From the NCBI GenBank assembly GCA_017305455.1, contig JAFKKO010000044.1, forward strand, positions 1 to 41,162: a stretch of 41,162 bases of DNA, read 5' to 3'. This document shows, one piece after another, positions 18,378-26,722 of this stretch. The position numbers and the translations under genes were made by a program. This DNA is from Hyphomicrobiales bacterium. GTDB lineage: Bacteria; Pseudomonadota; Alphaproteobacteria; Rhizobiales; Xanthobacteraceae. The notes under the pieces were generated by a model. It was given only the letters and a program-made list of their open reading frames with translations. It made no database searches and was not told the origin of the DNA. The first letter of the stretch is position 1; every line of letters begins with the position of its first letter.

Positions 18378-20884
18378 TCGGCGGCGTTGCGATGCAAAGT
18401 GTGATCGGCGGGGAATTCGCAGGTCACGGTGGTGCCGCGCCCGGCCGCGGAATCCACCCGCACCTTGCCGCCGTGCAGCTCGACGAACGAGCGCACCAGC
18501 GACAGGCCGAGCCCGGCGCCGCGATGGCGCGAGCCGTTGGCATGGCTTTCGAACCAGTCGAACACCTTGTCCTTGACCTCGGCGGGAATGCCGGGACCCG
18601 AATCGGACACCGAGAACATCACGCTGCCCTCGCTGCGCCAGGCGTTGATGGCGACGGTGCTGCTCGGCGGCGAGAAGCCGATGGCGTTGGCGAGCAGATT
18701 GTAGAGCACCTGCACGAGGCGGCGTTCGTCGGCCATGAAGCTGCCGAGCGAGGGATCGATCTCGATACGCAGCGCGATGCCCTCGCGCTCGAGCCGGTCC
18801 TGCAGGCCGGCCGTGGCTTCCGCCACGGTCTTGCGCAGATCGACCGGGCCAAGATCGAGCGTCATCGCCCCGGCGTCGATAGTGGCGAGATCGAGGATGT
18901 TGTTGATGATGGCGAGCAGCGCGTTGGTCGAGGTGGTGATGTAGCCGAGATATTCGTTCTGCTTCTGCGTCATCGGCCCGGTGGCCGGATCGTTGAGGAA
19001 ATGCGCGAAGCCGATGATGGTGGTGAGCGGCGAGCGCAGCTCGTAGGAGACGTGATGGACGAAATCGACCTTCATCTGGTCGGCGGCCTCCAGCGCTTCG
19101 TTGCGCTCGCGCAGCGCGCGCTCGACATTGACGCTGTCGGTTACGTCCTGGAAGGTCAGCATGGTGGCGCCGTCGGGCAGCGGCGTGGTCATGCAGTCGA
19201 GCACGCTGCCGTCGCGCCGCTCCAGCCGCAATTGCACGGCCTTGCGGTTGTCGATGCCGGTGATGGCGGCGCGCATCGTCTGCCAGGCGGCATCGTCGTC
19301 GAGCAGCGGCCGGCACCATTGCTCGATCGCCTCGATATGCGGCTGCTGCGCCAGCGCGTCCGCTGACAGTTTCCACATCTGCGCGAAGGAGGGGTTGAAC
19401 AGTTGCGCGCGGCCGTTGCCGCCGAACACCGCGACCGCTTCGGCGAGATTGTCGAGCGTCTCGCGCTGGACCCGCAGGAGGCCGTCATGCTGGCGCTGCA
19501 GCTTCAGGCTCTCGGTGACGTCGTCGAACAGATAGGTGACGCCGCCTTCGGGGTTCGGCGCGGTCACGATGCTGATGGCGCGGCCGTCGGGCAGATACCA
19601 GGTGTCCTTGGCCGGCTCGACCGCGCGATAGGCCTCGTGCAGCTTGGCTTTCCAGCCGCGAAAATCCGGCTGCTCGGAGATCTTGCGCATCGCGCGCAGT
19701 TTCTCCAGCACGCTGGAATCGTCGGGACTGGAATCGAGGAAGGCCGGATCGAGGTCCCACAGCCGCCGGTAGGAATCGTTGTAGAAGGCAAGGCGCTTGC
19801 CGGCGTCGAACACCGCGACGCCGGACGAGAGCTGGTCGAGCATGCGGCGATGCGCGTCCGCCATCCGCACCAAAGCGGCGGTGAGTTCGGCCGCCTCGCT
19901 GGCATCGATCGCGACCCCGGCGCTGCCGTCTTTGACGTTGAGCGCGTGGACGTCGAAGATACGGCGCTGGCCGCCGATCGCCACCGGCACGCGGGCGTTG
20001 TAGGCTTGGCCTTGCGCCAGCGCGCGCGCCATCTCGGCGCGGTCGGCGCTGTCGAGCAGTTCGACATTGCGTTCGATGGCGTCCTGCGGGGTCGCGGCCT
20101 CCGCCGCCTGCGCATAGGCCGCGTTGGCGAATGTCAGCGTGCCGTCGCTGCGCCGCGCCCACATCGGCTGCGGCATCGCGGCGGCGAAAGCGCGCAGCGC
20201 CTCGGTCTCTTCGAGCAGCGCGCGATGGCGCAGCGTCATTTCCGCCAGTTCCATGCGCACGCCGGACAATTCGCGGATCCGGATGATGGCCTGGCCGCCG
20301 ATGGCGCGGCCTATCACCTCGAACGCGCGGCCGTTGGCGGCGGTGAGGTTGAGCAGGAAGCTCTCGCCGGCCTCGCGCAGCGCATCGACCGCGTGATCCA
20401 TCTGCAGCGCCTGTTCGGGATGCAGCCAGGTGCCGAAGGCGAGGATGCGCTGCTGCGGTTGTGCCGATTGGCCCGGCGGCATCAGCAGCGCGACATCGCC
20501 GCCGATCTCGGGACGATCCTCGCCCGCGGACCATGAGATCAGCACCTGCGGCTCGGCGAACAACAGCGCGCGCAGCCGGTCGGCCTCGTTCTGCAGCGTC
20601 TGGTTCTCGGCGCGCAGGCCGTTTTCAATCGTCGCGGCGCGGATGCGGGTGCGCATCAGCAGAATCGCGGCGACCACCGAGAAGCCGAGCACCGAGGCGG
20701 CGACCATCAGCGCGGCGATCTCCTGCCGTTCGAGACTTCCGAGCACGGTGCCGATATTGCCCAGCACGCTGCTCTCGGCCGCATGCGCCGGCGCGATTCC
20801 GGCAGCCACGCTGGCGATGCCGCCATGCACGATCGCTGTGCATGACAAGACGGCTCGACGCATCGTCCCAAGGACGCCCGGCAT
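18374..20884 (-). CDS. divL: DivL-like PAS sensor pseudokinase (Tyr in place of the phospho-His)
   Basis: 836 residues. The N-terminus has a signal-like segment (about 9-36, ending AHAAES) and a membrane helix (about 57-77). A long run of PAS-type segments follows (for example FDAGKRLAFYNDSYRRLWDL and FGGNGRAQLFNPSFAQMWKL), then the dimerisation helix and ATPase domain. The H-box reads FVHHVSYELRSPLT: Tyr614 stands where histidine kinases carry the phosphorylated His. ATP-site motifs are intact (Asn733 in NLLANAIGF, DSGPGIP from 761, GAGLGLSLV). Tyr here is the hallmark of DivL, which binds DivK~P and controls CckA-CtrA in Caulobacter. I prefer ATG 20884 over the in-frame TTG at 20896. The stop overlaps tsaE-amgK. 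Confidence 0.85.
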   Translation of the reverse strand: MPGVLGTMRRAVLSCTAIVHGGIASVAAGIAPAHAAESSVLGNIGTVLGSLERQEIAALMVAASVLGFSVVAAILLMRTRIRAATIENGLRAENQTLQNEADRLRALLFAEPQVLISWSAGEDRPEIGGDVALLMPPGQSAQPQQRILAFGTWLHPEQALQMDHAVDALREAGESFLLNLTAANGRAFEVIGRAIGGQAIIRIRELSGVRMELAEMTLRHRALLEETEALRAFAAAMPQPMWARRSDGTLTFANAAYAQAAEAATPQDAIERNVELLDSADRAEMARALAQGQAYNARVPVAIGGQRRIFDVHALNVKDGSAGVAIDASEAAELTAALVRMADAHRRMLDQLSSGVAVFDAGKRLAFYNDSYRRLWDLDPAFLDSSPDDSSVLEKLRAMRKISEQPDFRGWKAKLHEAYRAVEPAKDTWYLPDGRAISIVTAPNPEGGVTYLFDDVTESLKLQRQHDGLLRVQRETLDNLAEAVAVFGGNGRAQLFNPSFAQMWKLSADALAQQPHIEAIEQWCRPLLDDDAAWQTMRAAITGIDNRKAVQLRLERRDGSVLDCMTTPLPDGATMLTFQDVTDSVNVERALRERNEALEAADQMKVDFVHHVSYELRSPLTTIIGFAHFLNDPATGPMTQKQNEYLGYITTSTNALLAIINNILDLATIDAGAMTLDLGPVDLRKTVAEATAGLQDRLEREGIALRIEIDPSLGSFMADERRLVQVLYNLLANAIGFSPPSSTVAINAWRSEGSVMFSVSDSGPGIPAEVKDKVFDWFESHANGSRHRGAGLGLSLVRSFVELHGGKVRVDSAAGRGTTVTCEFPADHTLHRNAAE

Positions 20885-20995
20885 GAAAAATCCCAACCAC
20901 CCGCGAATCGAAAGACAATATCCCCAACGGGAGTCGGTGGGTAAGAGTCCAGACCGTGAACGTTGACGCGAAAAACCGTCACGATCGGCCGATAA

Positions 20996-21454
20996 TTACC
21001 GTCCGGTGGAGCCGAAGCCGCCGCTGCCTCGCGCGGTCGGTGTGAGCGCGGCGACCGGCACGAGTTCCGCCTGCGCGACCGGCGCGATCACCATCTGCGC
21101 GATCCGCTCGCCGCGCTGGATGATGAAGTCGTTGGCGCCGTGATTGATCAGCGCGACCAGAATCTCGCCGCGATAGTCGGCGTCGATGGTTCCCGGCGCG
21201 TTCAGCACGGTGACGCCGTGTTTGGCGGCAAGGCCGGAGCGCGGGCGCACCTGCGCCTCGAAGCCCGGCGGCAATGCGATCGCAAGCCCGGTCGGCACCA
21301 GCGCATAGGCCCCGCGCGCCAGCGTCAGCGGCTGATCTTGCGGAACCGCGGCCAGCAGATCGAGGCCGGCGGCATGGGCGGTCTGATAGGCGGGCAGGGC
21401 AAGGCCCTCGCCATGCGGCAGGCGCAGCACTTCGAGACGGATCGGCTTGGTCAT
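20996..21454 (-). CDS. dut: dUTP diphosphatase (dUTPase)
   Basis: 152 residues. Trimeric enzyme that hydrolyses dUTP to dUMP, keeping uracil out of DNA. All five motifs are present: AGLDLLAA (1), [11 protein letters not shown] (2), [11 protein letters not shown] (3), [11 protein letters not shown] (4) and the C-terminal Gly-rich [11 protein letters not shown] (5). Start ATG overlaps the coaBC stop by four bases (ATGA on the minus strand). The coaBC-dut pairing is also seen in enterobacteria. Standard length, nothing odd. Confidence 0.97.
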   Translation of the reverse strand: MTKPIRLEVLRLPHGEGLALPAYQTAHAAGLDLLAAVPQDQPLTLARGAYALVPTGLAIALPPGFEAQVRPRSGLAAKHGVTVLNAPGTIDADYRGEILVALINHGANDFIIQRGERIAQMVIAPVAQAELVPVAALTPTARGSGGFGSTGR

Positions 21455-22896
21455 GATGTCGTCGGCTCCGTGGCACCCAGCGCCTGCGCGATGCGCGCGA
21501 TGAGTGCGGTGGCGACGTCGTCCTTGGTCATCACCGGCCATGAATCAGGCTGATGATCCGGCGGATCGTCGCGGGTGATGAGATGGATGGTGTTGCGGTC
21601 GCCGCCCATCACGCCGCTGCCGGGCGAGACGTCGTTGGCGACGATCCAGTCGCAGCCCTTGCGCGCCAGCTTGGCGCGGGCATTGGCGATCAGATGCTCG
21701 GTCTCGGCGGCGAAGCCGACCACGAGGCGCGGCCTGTTGTGCGTGAGCTTCGAGATAGTGGCGAGAATGTCGGGATTCTCGACAAGCTGCAGCGGCGGCA
21801 TGCCGCCTTTCGTTTTCTTGATCTTCTGTGCGCCGGCATTGGCGACACGCCAGTCGGCGACAGCGGCGGCGAAGATGGCGACATCGACCGGCAAAGCCTT
21901 CTCCACCTGCGCCAGCATGGCGCGGGCGGAATCGACGCGGATCACGGTGACGCCCGCAGGATCCGGCAGGTTGACCGGGCCAGAGACCAGCATGACGTCC
22001 GCGCCCCCCGCCGCGGCGGCCGCGGCGATCGCATAACCCTGCTTGCCGGAGGAACGGTTGGCGATGTAGCGCACCGGATCGATCGGCTCGTGGGTCGGTC
22101 CCGCGGTGATCAGCAGTTTGCGGCCTTTGAGGATTTGCGTTTGAGGCGGACGCAGCAGCGCATCGGCGCGCGCCGCGATCTCGGTCGGCTCGGCCATGCG
22201 GCCGATCCCGGCTTCGCCGGCCTCGGCCATCTCGCCGGCATTGGGACCGATGAAGGTGGCGCCGTCCCTGGCGAGCTGGGCGGCGTTGCGTCTTGTGGCG
22301 GCGTTGGACCACATCGCCGGGTTCATCGCCGGCGCCAGCAGGATCGGCCGGTTGCTGGCGAGCAGGATGGCGCTGGCCAGATCGTCGGCGTGGCCGTTCG
22401 CCATCTTCGCCATCAGATCGGCGGTGGCGGGCGCGACCACGATCAGATCGCAGTCGCGGGCGAGGCGGATGTGCCCGGCGTCGAACTCGCTCTGGGCGTC
22501 GAACAGGTCGGTGTAGCAGCGCTCGTCGGCCAGCGCCCCGGCGGCGAGCGGGGTGACGAATTGCTGCGCGGCGCGGGTCAGGACACAGCGGACATGACAG
22601 CCGCGATCCTTGAGCCGCCGGATCAGGTCCAGCGCCTTGTAGGCGGCGATGCCGCCGCCGATGATCAAAGTGACGCGAGGCCTGCCGCCCGCCGCCGTTC
22701 CAGCGCGGCGCGGAGCGGCTGGGAGGGGACTTGCGGCCGGAGGGACCGATACCCCGGACGCTGCGGCGGACGCCCCGGCGGCCTCGCGCAGGATCACCCG
22801 GACCTCATCCTCCACCGAGCGGCCGCTGCGGGCGGCGCGCAGCTTGAGCGCGGTCTTGATGTCGTCGTCGAGCTTGCGAACGGTCAGGCTGGCCAT
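21451..22896 (-). CDS. coaBC: Phosphopantothenoylcysteine decarboxylase / phosphopantothenate-cysteine ligase with N-terminal ribbon-helix-helix domain
   Basis: 481 residues. CoaB joins 4'-phosphopantothenate to cysteine, CoaC decarboxylates the product, both for coenzyme A. CoaC begins near residue 73 ([20 protein letters not shown]); His142 in [12 protein letters not shown] and [11 protein letters not shown] are present, but the catalytic Cys of E. coli (LACGD) reads EAG here, with Ala226. CoaB starts near [20 protein letters not shown]. Residues 1-45, [20 protein letters not shown] onward with [16 protein letters not shown], are a FitA/Arc-like ribbon-helix-helix domain joined by a Pro/Ala linker. 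The start ATG at 22896 begins exactly the FitA-type pattern. A palindrome lies just upstream. Identity is sure; the role of the extra domain is inference. Confidence 0.92.
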   Translation of the reverse strand: MASLTVRKLDDDIKTALKLRAARSGRSVEDEVRVILREAAGASAAASGVSVPPAASPLPAAPRRAGTAAGGRPRVTLIIGGGIAAYKALDLIRRLKDRGCHVRCVLTRAAQQFVTPLAAGALADERCYTDLFDAQSEFDAGHIRLARDCDLIVVAPATADLMAKMANGHADDLASAILLASNRPILLAPAMNPAMWSNAATRRNAAQLARDGATFIGPNAGEMAEAGEAGIGRMAEPTEIAARADALLRPPQTQILKGRKLLITAGPTHEPIDPVRYIANRSSGKQGYAIAAAAAAGGADVMLVSGPVNLPDPAGVTVIRVDSARAMLAQVEKALPVDVAIFAAAVADWRVANAGAQKIKKTKGGMPPLQLVENPDILATISKLTHNRPRLVVGFAAETEHLIANARAKLARKGCDWIVANDVSPGSGVMGGDRNTIHLITRDDPPDHQPDSWPVMTKDDVATALIARIAQALGATEPTTS

Positions 22897-22922
22897 GGCG
22901 TTTCCCTGCCGGCAAGGCTAGC

Positions 22923-22965
22923 AAATGATTGCGATGCAATCAAATTCAAATAAGAAATGATTGCG
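22923..22965. promoter_or_regulatory. Candidate operator upstream of coaBC (three TGATTGC half-sites)
   Basis: TGATTGC (22926-22932), spacer GAT, GCAATCA (22936-22942) form a perfect inverted repeat. An exact 11-base direct repeat AAATGATTGCG occurs at 22923-22933 and 22955-22965, 32 bp apart (about three helical turns). All of it lies in the 75-bp gap between the ubiB stop and the coaBC start, where a coaBC promoter would be expected. Short inverted repeats of this sort are typical operators of ribbon-helix-helix proteins. Confidence 0.5.
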
Positions 22966-22971
22966 TTGTGG

Positions 22972-24537
22972 TCAGGCCGACCAGAGCAGCGCCAGCAAGG
23001 CAAGGGCGATCACCCAGAGCGCCGCGCTCTGCCAGCGGCTCTTGCGGGCCTGCTGCTCGCCCAGAGCGGCGACCGTCTGCGGCGCCAGCACCAGGCCGTC
23101 GCGGGTCACAGCCTCGAACTGCTCGAGCACCGCGAGGCCGCGCGAGGCCATCGCCGGCAGGCCGAGCAGGATGCGGCCAAGATCGCCCGCGCCGCTGGCG
23201 GCGGCCTGGATGCGGCCGACCGGGCCGAGATTGCGCTCGATCCAGTCGCGCACCACCGGGTCGGCCGTGGTCCAGATGTCGAGCTTGGGATCGAAGGAGC
23301 GCGCCACGCCTTCCACCACCACCATGGTCTTCTGCAGCATGATCAGCTCGGGCCGCGTACGCATGTCGAACAGGCCGGTGACCTCGAGCAGCAGCGTCAG
23401 CAGTTTCGCCATCGAGATTTCGTCGGCGGCGCGGTTGTGGATCGGCTCGCCGATGGCGCGGATCGCCTGCGCGAAATTCTCCACCGAATGATGCGCCGGC
23501 ACATAGCCGGCCTCGAAATGCACTTCGGCGACGCGGCGATAGTCGCGGGTGATGAAGCCGAGCAGGATCTCGGCGAGGAATTGCCGCTCCTTCATGCCGA
23601 GCCGGCCCATGATGCCGAAATCGACCGCGATCAGATGGCCGGCATGATCGACGAACAGATTGCCCGGATGCATGTCGGCGTGGAAGAAGCCGTCGCGCAG
23701 CGCGTGGCGCAGAAAGCTCTGGATCACGTTGCGGCCGAGCGCGGGCAGATCGATGCCGGAAGCCTCCAGTCGCGCGCGATCGTTCAGCGCGATGCCGTCG
23801 ATCCATTCCATCGTCAGCACATTGTGGCTGGTGCGGTCCCAGTCCACCGTTGGCGTACGGAAGTCGGGATCGTCCCGCGTGTTCTCCGCCATCTCCGACA
23901 GCGCGGCGGCTTCCAGCCGCAGGTCCATCTCCATCGCCACCGAGCGCGCCAGCGTCTCGACAATCTCGACGAGGCGCAACCGCCGCGCCTCGGAGGACAG
24001 GCTCTCCATTTTCTGCGCGGCGTAGCGGAAGGCATTGAGGTCTTCGTTGAAACGCGCGCCGACATGGGGGCGCAGCACTTTCACCGCGACCGGTTTGCGG
24101 ACGCCATCGCTCTCGATCTCGGCGCGGTGCACCTGCGCGATCGAGGCAGCGGCGACGGCTTCGCCGAACTGCGCGAAGATCGCGGACAGAGGTTTCTCGA
24201 ACGCGGTCTCGATCGTCGCGACGGCTTCAGTCTGCGGAAACGGCGGCAGCCGGTCCTGCAGGCTTTCGAGGTCGCGCGCCATCGCAACGCCGACCACGTC
24301 GGGGCGGGTGGCGAGAAACTGGCCGAGCTTGACGTAAGTGGGACCGAGCCGGGTCAGCGCCCGCGACAGCCGCGCGCCGGACTTGGCGTCGCGGCGTTCG
24401 ATCAGCCGCGCGATGCGGATCGCCGCCTGTGCCGGCGGCGGCAGCGGCGAGGGATCGACCAATCCGAACACGCCTTCGCGCGCGAACACGAAGCCGGCGC
24501 GCGCGAGCCGCAGAATATGGGACAGCGATGAAATCAC
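22972..24537 (-). CDS. ubiB: UbiB-family protein (ubiquinone biosynthesis, atypical kinase)
   Basis: 521 residues. ABC1/ADCK/UbiB fold, required for ubiquinone synthesis; the exact activity (ATPase/lipid handling) is debated. Family motifs: [17 protein letters not shown] (KxGQ), [22 protein letters not shown] (ExD), [14 protein letters not shown] and [13 protein letters not shown]. One membrane helix at the C-terminus ([14 protein letters not shown]). The GTG start at 24537 overlaps the ubiE stop as GTGA and gives the expected short N-terminus; the frame is open further upstream but that is the shadow of ubiE. Cotranscribed with ubiE. Confidence 0.94.
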   Translation of the reverse strand: MISSLSHILRLARAGFVFAREGVFGLVDPSPLPPPAQAAIRIARLIERRDAKSGARLSRALTRLGPTYVKLGQFLATRPDVVGVAMARDLESLQDRLPPFPQTEAVATIETAFEKPLSAIFAQFGEAVAAASIAQVHRAEIESDGVRKPVAVKVLRPHVGARFNEDLNAFRYAAQKMESLSSEARRLRLVEIVETLARSVAMEMDLRLEAAALSEMAENTRDDPDFRTPTVDWDRTSHNVLTMEWIDGIALNDRARLEASGIDLPALGRNVIQSFLRHALRDGFFHADMHPGNLFVDHAGHLIAVDFGIMGRLGMKERQFLAEILLGFITRDYRRVAEVHFEAGYVPAHHSVENFAQAIRAIGEPIHNRAADEISMAKLLTLLLEVTGLFDMRTRPELIMLQKTMVVVEGVARSFDPKLDIWTTADPVVRDWIERNLGPVGRIQAAASGAGDLGRILLGLPAMASRGLAVLEQFEAVTRDGLVLAPQTVAALGEQQARKSRWQSAALWVIALALLALLWSA

Positions 24538-25295
24538 AAACGCCAGCCCGAATGCAGTGCGACGATGCCGCCGGACATGATGTCGTATTTGACCCGCGAG
24601 AAGCCGGCGTCGCGGATCATGCCGGCGAAAGTGTCGGGCTTGGGAAAGCGGCGGATCGATTCGACCAGATAGCGGTAGGACTCCGCATCGCCGGTGACGG
24701 CCTGTCCGATCCGCGGAATGACGTTGAACGAGAACATGTCGTAGAGCTTGTCGAGACCGGGCACGGTGACGCTGGAAAATTCCAGGCACAGAAAACGCGA
24801 ACCGGGCCGCAGCGTCCGATAGGCTTCCTTCAGCGCCAGCGGAATCCGCGGCACGTTGCGAATGCCGAAAGCGATGGTGTAGGCGTCGAACTCGCCGTCG
24901 CCGAACGGCAGCGCCTCGGCGTTGCCCTCGACGAAGCGGACGCGGTCGTCGAGCCGCTGCGCCTCGGCGCGCTCGCGGCCGACCGCGAGCATGTCGGTGT
25001 TGATATCGCACACCGTGGCCCGGAAATTCGGGCCGGCCGCCCTGGCGGCGCGGAACGAGATGTCGCCGGTGCCGCCGGCGACGTCGAGCAGCGCGAACGG
25101 TGCGCTGTCGCGCGGCGGGTTGAGCGCCGTGATCATCACGTCCTTCCAGACCCGGTGCAGGCCGCCGGACATCAGGTCGTTCATCAGGTCGTAGCGGCGC
25201 GCCACGCTGTGAAAGACGTCGTTGACCAGCGCCTGCTTGTCGCCCAGGGGCACATCCCTGTAGCCAAAATGGGTCTGTCCGTCGGGGCGTTCCAT
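24534..25295 (-). CDS. ubiE: Ubiquinone/menaquinone C-methyltransferase UbiE
   Basis: 253 residues. SAM-dependent C-methylation of the quinone ring. Signature blocks: [20 protein letters not shown] at the N-terminus, [23 protein letters not shown]-binding [32 protein letters not shown] and [12 protein letters not shown]. The C-terminus [13 protein letters not shown] is typical. I take the ATG at 25295; an upstream in-frame start at 25385 would add 30 residues of no family resemblance. First gene of the ubiE-ubiB pair and divergent from the VOC-protein gene. Confidence 0.95.
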   Translation of the reverse strand: MERPDGQTHFGYRDVPLGDKQALVNDVFHSVARRYDLMNDLMSGGLHRVWKDVMITALNPPRDSAPFALLDVAGGTGDISFRAARAAGPNFRATVCDINTDMLAVGRERAEAQRLDDRVRFVEGNAEALPFGDGEFDAYTIAFGIRNVPRIPLALKEAYRTLRPGSRFLCLEFSSVTVPGLDKLYDMFSFNVIPRIGQAVTGDAESYRYLVESIRRFPKPDTFAGMIRDAGFSRVKYDIMSGGIVALHSGWRL

Positions 25296-25439
25296 CTGTC
25301 GTCGTCTCTGGAGGGTTTTGTCGCCGGGACCATAGCCTGTCAGGATCGGCCGCGCTACATAACTTGCCTGCGGCCGGCCCGTCATGGATTGATGTCAAGG
25401 TTAACGCGCCGCAGGCGCGGATGTTGCGAGTGAGTCCCG

Positions 25440-25814
25440 ATGCCGATCCGATTTGGCCGCGTCATACCGACCCTGAGGATATTTGATATCGCCAAGGCGC
25501 GAGAGTTCTATCTCGGCTATCTCGGCTTTACCGTCGATTTCGAGCACCGGTTCGAGCCGGAGTTGCCGCTGTTCATGCAGGTGTCCCGCGGCGAGGCCCG
25601 GCTCTATCTCAGCGAGCACCATGGCGACGGCACGCCCGGCACCCATGTCACCATCGAGATGCGCGGCGTCGCCGCCTATCATGCCGAGCTTGCCGCGAAG
25701 AACTACAGTTACATGCGGCCCGGTCTTGTGGAGCAACCCTGGGGCGCGACCACGCTGACCGTATACGATCCCTTCTCCAACTGGATTATTTTCAGCGAGC
25801 CTTCGCCGAGCTGA
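25440..25814 (+). CDS. VOC-superfamily protein (glyoxalase / bleomycin-resistance-like)
   Basis: 124 residues, one vicinal-oxygen-chelate module pair. VIPTLRIFDIAKAREFYLGY is the usual betaalphabeta start and LGFTVDFEHRFEPELPLFMQ continues it; LYLSEHHGDGTPGTHVTIEM carries the histidine-rich middle strand found in bleomycin-binding-like members. PWGATTLTVYDPFSNWIIFS is the conserved end with the metal or ligand Glu/Asp region. A substrate cannot be named from sequence; binding of bleomycin-type drugs or an unknown metabolite are both possible. Start ATG has only a weak ribosome site. Ends 18 bp before mutM, so probably cotranscribed with it. Confidence 0.82.
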   Translation: MPIRFGRVIPTLRIFDIAKAREFYLGYLGFTVDFEHRFEPELPLFMQVSRGEARLYLSEHHGDGTPGTHVTIEMRGVAAYHAELAAKNYSYMRPGLVEQPWGATTLTVYDPFSNWIIFSEPSPS

Positions 25815-25832
25815 TTCCACAGGACCTGTCCG

Positions 25833-26714
25833 ATGCCCGAACTGCCAGAGGTTGAAACCGTCCGCCGCGGCCTGCAGCCGGTGATGGAGGGGCGGATCAT
25901 CCGGCAGGTCGAGACACGGCGCGGCGATCTGCGCTTTCCGCTGCAGACAGATTTTGTCGCCCGGCTGGAAGGGCAAAAGGTGATCGGCCTCGGCCGCCGC
26001 GCCAAATATCTGCTCGCCGATCTGGCGTCGGGCGACGTGCTGCTGATGCATCTGGGCATGTCCGGCTCGTTCCGGGTAACGCAGGATCAGAGCGAGCAGA
26101 CGCCCGGCGAATTCCACTATCCGCGCAGCGAGGATCGCACCCACGATCATGTGGTATTTCACATGGCCTCCGGCGCGGTGATTGCGTTCAACGATCCGCG
26201 GCGCTTCGGTTACATGAAGATCGTGCCGCGGCGTGATCTTGCGATCGAGCCGCTGCTGCGCGGGCTCGGCCCCGAGCCGCTCGGCAACGAATTCGACGCC
26301 GCGATGCTGGCGGCGGCCTGCGCCGGCAAGAAGACGTCATTGAAGGCGGCGCTGCTGGACCAGCGCGTGGTGGCAGGACTCGGCAACATCTATGTCTGCG
26401 AAGCGCTGTTTCGCTCCCATCTGTCGCCCAAGCGCGAAGCCTCGACGCTCGCCGCACGCAACGGCACGCCGACCGATCATGCCAAACGGCTGGTCGGCTC
26501 GATCCACAGCGTGCTCAACGCCGCGATCGAGGCCGGCGGCTCGTCGCTGCGCGATCATCGCCAGACCTCCGGCGAACTCGGCTATTTCCAGCATTCGTTT
26601 CAGGTCTATGACCGCGAGGGCGAGCCGTGCAGGACGCCGCGCTGCGGCGGCACCGTGAAGCGCTTCACCCAGAACGGCCGCTCGACCTTCTGGTGCCCGA
26701 AATGTCAGAAGTGA
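25833..26714 (+). CDS. mutM: Formamidopyrimidine-DNA glycosylase (MutM/Fpg)
   Basis: 293 residues. Removes 8-oxoguanine and cuts the abasic site. Pro2 and Glu3 of [14 protein letters not shown] are the catalytic N-terminus; Lys58 lies in [28 protein letters not shown] and [18 protein letters not shown] are conserved. The C-terminal zinc finger is [13 protein letters not shown]...CPKCQK, with a CX4C first half in place of the common CX2C; I recall this variant from alphaproteobacteria. RSTFWCP supplies the finger Arg. AGGA lies upstream of the start. Converges on the protease gene with an 8-bp gap, leaving no room for a separate terminator. Confidence 0.97.
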   Translation: MPELPEVETVRRGLQPVMEGRIIRQVETRRGDLRFPLQTDFVARLEGQKVIGLGRRAKYLLADLASGDVLLMHLGMSGSFRVTQDQSEQTPGEFHYPRSEDRTHDHVVFHMASGAVIAFNDPRRFGYMKIVPRRDLAIEPLLRGLGPEPLGNEFDAAMLAAACAGKKTSLKAALLDQRVVAGLGNIYVCEALFRSHLSPKREASTLAARNGTPTDHAKRLVGSIHSVLNAAIEAGGSSLRDHRQTSGELGYFQHSFQVYDREGEPCRTPRCGGTVKRFTQNGRSTFWCPKCQK

Positions 26715-26722
26715 GATTGCGA

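Noticed and set aside
16848-19376. 842-codon frame starting at 19376
   Set aside because: The first 333 codons lie out of frame inside divL and are low-complexity Arg/Ala. The real start is ATG 18377, overlapping the divL stop.
22972-25398. 808-codon frame starting at 25398
   Set aside because: The part upstream of GTG 24537 is a shadow of ubiE. UbiB homology begins only after that codon.
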